This document shows, in pieces, positions 59,569 through 64,000 of a stretch of DNA of 64,000 bases. The position numbers and the translations under genes were made by a program. This stretch comes from Prescottella defluvii (lineage in GTDB: Bacteria > Actinomycetota > Actinomycetes > Mycobacteriales > Mycobacteriaceae). Location of the stretch: assembly GCA_029690005.1 (NCBI GenBank), contig CP121458.1, positions 2,108,001 through 2,172,000 on the forward strand. The letters run 5' to 3'. The stretch's first letter is position 1, and each line of letters opens with the position of its first letter. A model generated the notes under the pieces. That model did not search any database. It saw only the letters and a program-made list of their open reading frames with translations, and was not told the origin of the DNA.

Positions 59569-60804
59569 TCAGAGTGCCAGCGCGACGATCAGGACCACGA
59601 CGAACGCCAGCACGATGACGCCGACCATGACCGCCATCGCGAGCGGTGCGGCCGCGACGATCCTGCCGCGCAGGTCCGTCGGGGCCTGCGGGCCGGTCAG
59701 TCCCTCGGTGAGCTGACGCAACCACGCCCGCCCGGCGGGGCGTGGAACCGAACCGAGCGGGGTGTTCGGCTGCACCGCAGGAAGATCCGTGGCCGTCGTG
59801 GAGCCGAGACGGCGGCGGGGAATGGCAGCCGGCGCCGAACGGTACGCCCAGTTCGGGACGTTGCCGTCGGACGTCTTGACCGGCTCGCCCATCAGCAGGC
59901 CGGTGTGTCCGGGGCCGGCGTCGTCGGACCGGAGCGCGACGGCGGCGAGTGCGTCCCGGGCCTGCGCCATCGTGGGGCGGCGGGTCGGATCGGGCTCGAG
60001 CATGTGCAGCAGCGTGTCGGTGAGCGGTCCGCTGAGGCTTGGTCGGTAGATCTCCGCCTTCGCGACCCGATGCAGCAGCGCGATCGGGTCGCTGTCGAGT
60101 CCGAACGGCGGCTGTCCCTCGACCACGGTGTACAGCGTGGCGCCGAGGGAGAAGACGTCGCTGGCCTCGGTGGGGTCGTCGCCGCGGGCCACCTCGGGTG
60201 CGAAGTAGGCGGGGGTGCCGGTGATGACGCCGGCCTTGCCGGTGGGTGCGTCGCCCTTCGCGCGCGCGATCCCGAAGTCACTGATCTTGACGATGCCGAG
60301 CGCGTCGCCCCGGTCGGCGACGAGGATGTTGCCCGGCTTGATGTCGCGGTGCAGGATGCCGGCCGCGTGGGCGTCGGTGAGGGCGGCGGCGATCTGCGCG
60401 CCGATCTGCGCGACCTCGAGCGGGGGCAGGGTGTCGACGAGGTTCATGGCCTCGGCGAGGCTGCGGGACGGCAGGTACTCCATCACGAGCCACGGCTCGC
60501 CCGACTCGACGGCGACGTCGTACATCGCGATCGCGTGATCGTGGGACAACTGCGCGGCGTTGCGTCCCTCACGCAGGGCGCGGTTGCGGACCTCGCGGGC
60601 CCCGGCGTCGTCCATCCCGGTGGTGGAGGTGACCTGTTTCACGGCGACCTCGCGGTCGAGGAGCGTGTCGTGCGCGAGCCACACCGCGCCCATTCCGCCG
60701 CCGCCGAGCTTGGAGCGCAGCCGGTACCTACCTGCCATCAGGTAGTCCGGCCCGACGACCGCTCTGCTTCGTCGGTCGGATCGGGTGCGTTCCTGCTCAG
60801 TCAC
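59569..60804 (-). CDS. Membrane Ser/Thr protein kinase
   Basis: A 411-residue Hanks-type kinase. LGGGGMGAVWLAHDTLLDREVAVKQV (P-loop and lysine), GILHRDIKPGNILV (catalytic loop), ISDFGIARAK (DFG) and GTPAYFAPEVARG are complete. A Pro-rich linker leads to one C-terminal membrane helix (AMAVMVGVIVLAFVVVLIVALAL) with no outer domain, so it lacks the PASTA sensor of PknB. Targets unknown. It lies between the two-component system and the imuA' gene. Confidence 0.93.
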   Translation of the reverse strand: MTEQERTRSDRRSRAVVGPDYLMAGRYRLRSKLGGGGMGAVWLAHDTLLDREVAVKQVTSTTGMDDAGAREVRNRALREGRNAAQLSHDHAIAMYDVAVESGEPWLVMEYLPSRSLAEAMNLVDTLPPLEVAQIGAQIAAALTDAHAAGILHRDIKPGNILVADRGDALGIVKISDFGIARAKGDAPTGKAGVITGTPAYFAPEVARGDDPTEASDVFSLGATLYTVVEGQPPFGLDSDPIALLHRVAKAEIYRPSLSGPLTDTLLHMLEPDPTRRPTMAQARDALAAVALRSDDAGPGHTGLLMGEPVKTSDGNVPNWAYRSAPAAIPRRRLGSTTATDLPAVQPNTPLGSVPRPAGRAWLRQLTEGLTGPQAPTDLRGRIVAAAPLAMAVMVGVIVLAFVVVLIVALAL

Positions 60805-60874
60805 GCATCCGAGGTTAGTGGATCGCCGAGATTCGGCTTGACGAGCTGACCCGGGGGAGTTTTACTGGAAGTGT

Positions 60875-60890
60875 TCGAAAGAATGTTCGA
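60875..60890 (+). promoter_or_regulatory. LexA SOS box upstream of imuA'
   Basis: TCGAAAGAATGTTCGA matches the mycobacterial SOS consensus TCGAAC-N4-GTTCGA except for one base (A for C). It is 89 bases before the imuA' ATG. The imuA'-imuB operon is LexA-controlled in mycobacteria, so this supports damage-inducible expression here. Confidence 0.88.
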
Positions 60891-60978
60891 GCACTTGTGT
60901 GTCGCGTCTTCCCCGCGCGCCGAACCATCTCGAGACCGAAACGTCCCGAGACCAGCACGTGTGACCCGGGGAGCCGAT

Positions 60979-61764
60979 ATGACCGAACCCGCCCAGCTGT
61001 CCGTACCGGCGCCTCTCGACTCCCCGCTGTCCGGGCTGACCCGTCAGCAGCGTCTGGAGTACCTGCGCCGACGGATCGCGGCGGTGCCGGCGCGGGGCGA
61101 GGCGGTCTCTCGGGGTGAGGCCGGTGCCGGGGGCGTCAGGGATGTCGCGGAACGGATGCTTCCCGTCCCCGGGTCGCTGGCCACGCTGCTGCCGCACGGC
61201 GGGTTGCCCCGGGGTTCCGTGGTCTCGGTCTCCGGTGCGGCCTCGCTGCTGCTCGGGCTGTTGGCCGCGGTGACGGCGGCAGGCGGGCATGCCGCGGTGA
61301 TCGGGCATCCGAAGCTCGGGGTGCTCGCGGCCACCGAGATGGGTGCCCAGTTGCGGAGGCTGGCGTTCGTCCCGGATCCGGGGCCGGACCCGGTGGAGGT
61401 CGCGGCGGTGCTGCTCGACGGCATGGACCTGGTGGTGCTGGGGCTGGGCGGGATCTCGGTTCCGCCGTCGCGGGCCCGGGCCGTGGTCGCGCGGGCCCGC
61501 AGCAAGCAGTCGACGCTGGTGGTGACCGACGGGCACTGGGGCGGGGCCGAGGTCCGGTTGGACGCCCGGGTGCGCGGCTACGACGGGGTGGGGCGCGGCG
61601 CGGACGGCGGACGCGGTCGGTTGTGTTCGGTCCGGTTGTCGGTGCGGGCGCAGGGCCGGGCGTTCCAGCCGCGGACCGCGCGCCTGGACGTGCGGTCGAG
61701 CTGCGGGCGGGTCGAGTGGGTTCCCGAGGCCGTCGCGCTGATCCCGGATGCGGTGGCCCGATGA
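60979..61764 (+). CDS. imuA': Mutasome accessory protein ImuA'
   Basis: A 261-residue RecA/SulA-like protein: LTRQQRLEYLRRRIAAVPAR, LATLLPHGGLPRGSVVSVSG, LLLGLLAAVTAAGGHAAVIG and SKQSTLVVTDGHWGGAEVRL. With ImuB and DnaE2 it forms the SOS-induced mutagenic translesion complex. ATG 60979 is chosen because it follows GGGGAG and leaves the SOS box upstream. It overlaps imuB by four bases. The position next to the guaA region matches Rv3395c. Confidence 0.9.
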   Translation: MTEPAQLSVPAPLDSPLSGLTRQQRLEYLRRRIAAVPARGEAVSRGEAGAGGVRDVAERMLPVPGSLATLLPHGGLPRGSVVSVSGAASLLLGLLAAVTAAGGHAAVIGHPKLGVLAATEMGAQLRRLAFVPDPGPDPVEVAAVLLDGMDLVVLGLGGISVPPSRARAVVARARSKQSTLVVTDGHWGGAEVRLDARVRGYDGVGRGADGGRGRLCSVRLSVRAQGRAFQPRTARLDVRSSCGRVEWVPEAVALIPDAVAR

Positions 61765-63313
61765 GTGCGCGGGTGCTGGCGGTGTGGTGTCCGGACTGGC
61801 CCGCGGTGGCCGCTGCCGCGGCGGCGGACCTGCCGGTCACGCACCCGGTCGCGGTGCTGCATGCCAACCGGGTGGTCGCGTGTTCGACGCCGGCGCGGTC
61901 ACAGGGGGTGCGCCGCGGGTTGCGGCGTCGGGAGGCGCAGGCGAGGTGCCCGGAACTTCATGTGGCGCAGTCCGATCCGGAGCGTGACGCGCGGCTGTTC
62001 GGGTCCGTGGTCACCGCCGTCGACGAGGCGGCTCCCGGTGTGGAGATCCTGCGTCCCGGGCTGCTGGTGCTGGCGGCGCGCGGCGCGATCCGATACTTCG
62101 GCTCGGAGGAGGCCGCGGCCGAGCGGCTCGTCGACGCGGTGGCGGCGGCCGGGCGGAGTGCCGGATCGGCGTCGCCGACGAGCTGTCCACCGCCGTGATC
62201 GCGGCCCGCCGGGCGGCACTGGTGCCGTCCGGGACGCGCCCGGTTTCTCGCGCCGCTGTCGATCGCCGAACTCGCGGCCGAGCCCAGCCTCGCCGCGCCG
62301 GACCGCGGCGATCTGGTCGATCTGTTGCGCAGGCTCGGGCTGCGCACCATCGGATCCTTCGCCGCGCTGTCGCCGGTGGACGTGGCGTCGAGGTTCGGCT
62401 CCGACGCGGTTCTCGCGCACCGGGCCGCTCGCGGGGAGCCGGAACGGCCGCCGTCGGCCCGCGTCCTGCCCCCGGACCTGGAGGTGGAACAGCAGTGCGA
62501 TCCGCCGATCGATCGGGTCGACGCGGCGGCGTTCGCCGGGCGGGCCATGGCCGAGCGGCTGCACGCGAAGCTGTCCGGTGCGGGCGTGGCGTGCACCCGG
62601 CTGCAGGTGTCGGCGAGCACCGGGAACGGCGAGCATCTGGTCCGGACGTGGCGGTGCGCCGAGCCGCTGACGCCGGAGGGCACCGCGGATCGGGTGCGGT
62701 GGCAGTTGGACGGCTGGCTCACCGGCCGCAGCGAGTCCCGACCCACGGCCGGGATCACGGTGTTGCACCTCGAGCCGGTCGAAGTGGTCACGGCGGGGGC
62801 TCTGCAGCTGGGGCTGTGGGGCGGTGTCGGGGAGGAGGACGAGCGGGCCCGACGGGCGCTGGTCCGGGTGCAGGGTCTACTCGGCGGCGAGTCCGTCCGG
62901 GTGGGGGTGCTCAGCGGCGGACGTGGCCCGATGGAGCGAATCACGTTGGTGCCCTTGGGGGACGAGCTGGTTCCGAATGCGGACCCGGCGGCGCCGTGGC
63001 CGGGGCGGTTGCCCGAACCGGCGCCGTCGACGGTGCTGCCGAACACGCCCGCGGTGACGCTGCAGGATCGGTCGGGTGGCGCGGTGAACGTCACCGAGCG
63101 GGGGAGTTCACTGCCGCGCCCGCGAGGCTCCGCTGGGGGAGCCGGGAATGGGACGTGCAGGGCTGGGCGGGGCCGTGGCCGGTGGACGAGCGGTGGTGGG
63201 ACGTCTCGGCGGCGCGGGACGCCGCGCGGGCGCAGGTGCTGCTGGCCGAATCGCGGGCACTGCTTCTGATCTGCGAGGGAGGAAGGTGGGGAGTGGAGGG
63301 CATCTACGAATAG
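61761..63313 (+). CDS. imuB: Y-family DNA polymerase-like mutasome protein ImuB (three apparent frameshifts)
   Basis: About 517 residues. The start MSARVLAVWCPDWPAVAA lacks the Asp of true Y-family polymerases, as expected for the catalytically dead ImuB. RVVACSTPARSQGVRRGLRR, LVDLLRRLGLRTIGSFAALS (helix-hairpin-helix) and the late GPWPVDERWWDVSAARD are characteristic. Frames change near 62165, 62240 and 63105. ImuB links DnaE2, ImuA' and the beta clamp. Translationally coupled to imuA' (ATGA overlap). Confidence 0.92.
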
Positions 63314-63324
63314 CCCCCTTGTCA

Positions 63325-63343
63325 TATACCCATAGGGGGTATA
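63325..63343 (+). promoter_or_regulatory. CsoR-type copper operator
   Basis: TATACCCATAGGGGGTATA, a pseudo-palindrome with the TACCC/GGGGTA core of CsoR operators. It ends seven bases before the ATG of the copper ATPase and 11 bases after the imuB stop begins to clear, so the promoter must overlap the imuB end. No csoR gene is in the window. Confidence 0.78.
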
Positions 63344-63349
63344 CGTTCC

Positions 63350-64000
63350 ATGGGTATGAACCCACACGGCGAAGCACTTCACGATCACCACGTGGCGGAC
63401 GCTCCCGGTCACGAGGGTGAGCATTCGATCGGCCATTCGGGCCATTCCGAGCATTCGGGCCATGGAGGACACGCGGGCCATGCAGGACATGGCGATCATG
63501 TCGCCCAGTTCCGCCGGCTCTTCTGGATCATGCTGGTGCTGTCGATCCCGGTGGTCGGTGCCAACATGATGTTCGCGGACCTCGTCGGGTACACATTGCC
63601 GGACAACCCTGCGGTGGAATGGATTTCACCGCTGCTCGGCACCGTCATGTTCGTCTGGGGCGGGCGTCCGTTCCTCACCGGCGCGGCGGGCGAGCTCCGG
63701 GCGCGTCAGCCCGGGATGATGCTGCTGATCTCGCTCGCGATCACGGTCGCGTTCGTCTCGTCTTGGGGTGCGAGTCTCGGGGTGCTCGGTCATGATCTCG
63801 ACTTCTGGTGGGAACTGGCGCTCCTGATCGTCATCATGCTGCTGGGCCACTGGATCGAGATGCGGTCGCTGGGGCAGGCGTCGAGCGCGCTGGACTCGCT
63901 CGCGGCGTTGCTGCCCGACGAGGCTGAACGTGTCGGCCACGACGGTTCGGTCACCACCGTCTCGACCGCCGACCTGGTGACCGGCGACATCGTGATGGTT
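63350..64000 (+). CDS. CopB-like copper-exporting P-type ATPase (truncated by the window edge)
   Basis: 217 residues up to the window edge, still open. The N-terminus is strikingly His-rich (HDHH, then GHSGHSEHSGHGGHAGHAGH, residues 11-50), as in CopB-type Cu ATPases. Membrane helices follow (FWIMLVLSIPVVGANMMF, ISPLLGTVMFVWGG, MMLLISLAITVAFVSS, ELALLIVIMLLGHWIEM), and then ALDSLAALLPDEA and DLVTGDIVMV of the actuator domain. The Asp-Lys phosphorylation site and CPH motif lie beyond the window. An alternative ATG is at 63356. The operator just upstream implies copper-inducible expression. Confidence 0.9.
   Translation, partial: MGMNPHGEALHDHHVADAPGHEGEHSIGHSGHSEHSGHGGHAGHAGHGDHVAQFRRLFWIMLVLSIPVVGANMMFADLVGYTLPDNPAVEWISPLLGTVMFVWGGRPFLTGAAGELRARQPGMMLLISLAITVAFVSSWGASLGVLGHDLDFWWELALLIVIMLLGHWIEMRSLGQASSALDSLAALLPDEAERVGHDGSVTTVSTADLVTGDIVMV

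Overview
The window is high-GC actinobacterial DNA, most likely from Rhodococcus or a close mycolic-acid-containing relative. The evidence is gene content and order. glmS, nnr, alr, tsaE, tsaB, rimI, tsaD, groES, groEL1, whiB3, an Rv3415c-like gene, sigD, an rsdA-like gene, a DUF5319 gene, guaB, guaB3, choD, guaA, imuA' and imuB appear in the order I remember for Mycobacterium tuberculosis Rv3436c to Rv3394c. That backbone is interrupted by long catabolic and regulatory inserts.

Layout. 1-8.7 kb: housekeeping genes on the plus strand (end of glmS, NAD(P)HX repair, alanine racemase, t6A tRNA modification). 8.7-12.6 kb: an actin-fold membrane protein, a potassium channel and a Tat-exported metallophosphoesterase. 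12.7-22.3 kb: a minus-strand cluster whose genes overlap or lie 2-67 bases apart. It encodes two related HD-domain proteins, a cytochrome P450 that reads without a stop into the ATP-grasp domain of a PEP-synthase-type dikinase, a separate subunit with the phosphohistidine domain, an SDR, a [2Fe-2S] ferredoxin, a ferredoxin reductase and an aldehyde dehydrogenase. 22.3-24.9 kb: three regulators (IclR, XRE-cupin, IclR). 24.9-33.4 kb: an MhpB-like extradiol dioxygenase, a hydrolase, small secreted or zinc-binding proteins, a very large LuxR regulator, a membrane-anchored EEP phosphatase and a methyltransferase. 33.5-43.1 kb: a multicomponent aromatic-ring dioxygenase with dihydrodiol dehydrogenase, ring-fission hydrolase, pentadienoate hydratase, acyl-CoA synthetase, MDR oxidoreductase and thioesterase. 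43.2-54.2 kb: the chaperonins with a CIRCE operator, whiB3, sigD with its anti-sigma factor, purine synthesis and cholesterol oxidase. 54.2-60.8 kb: guaA, a PspC/two-component stress module and a membrane Ser/Thr kinase. 60.9-63.3 kb: the SOS mutasome genes imuA'B behind a LexA-type box. 63.35 kb to the end: a truncated CopB-like copper ATPase behind a CsoR-type operator.

How the genes could work together. The 12.7-22.3 kb cluster looks like an oxidation-plus-phosphorylation pathway. The P450 would be fed by the adjacent ferredoxin and reductase. The product would be phosphorylated from ATP by a split dikinase resembling rifampin phosphotransferase, phenylphosphate synthase and HpeHI. The SDR and aldehyde dehydrogenase would oxidise it further. 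The P450-dikinase fusion is the most unusual item here. The 33.5-43 kb cluster lacks its own ring-cleavage enzyme; the MhpB-like enzyme at 24.9 kb could supply it, which suggests phenylpropionate- or biphenyl-type degradation.

Caveat. More than 30 apparent single-frame slips break about 25 genes, including essential ones (alr, groEL1, tsaE, nnr). This is far more likely to be sequence or assembly error than biology. I give whole-gene spans across such slips and state where the frame changes; slip positions are approximate.
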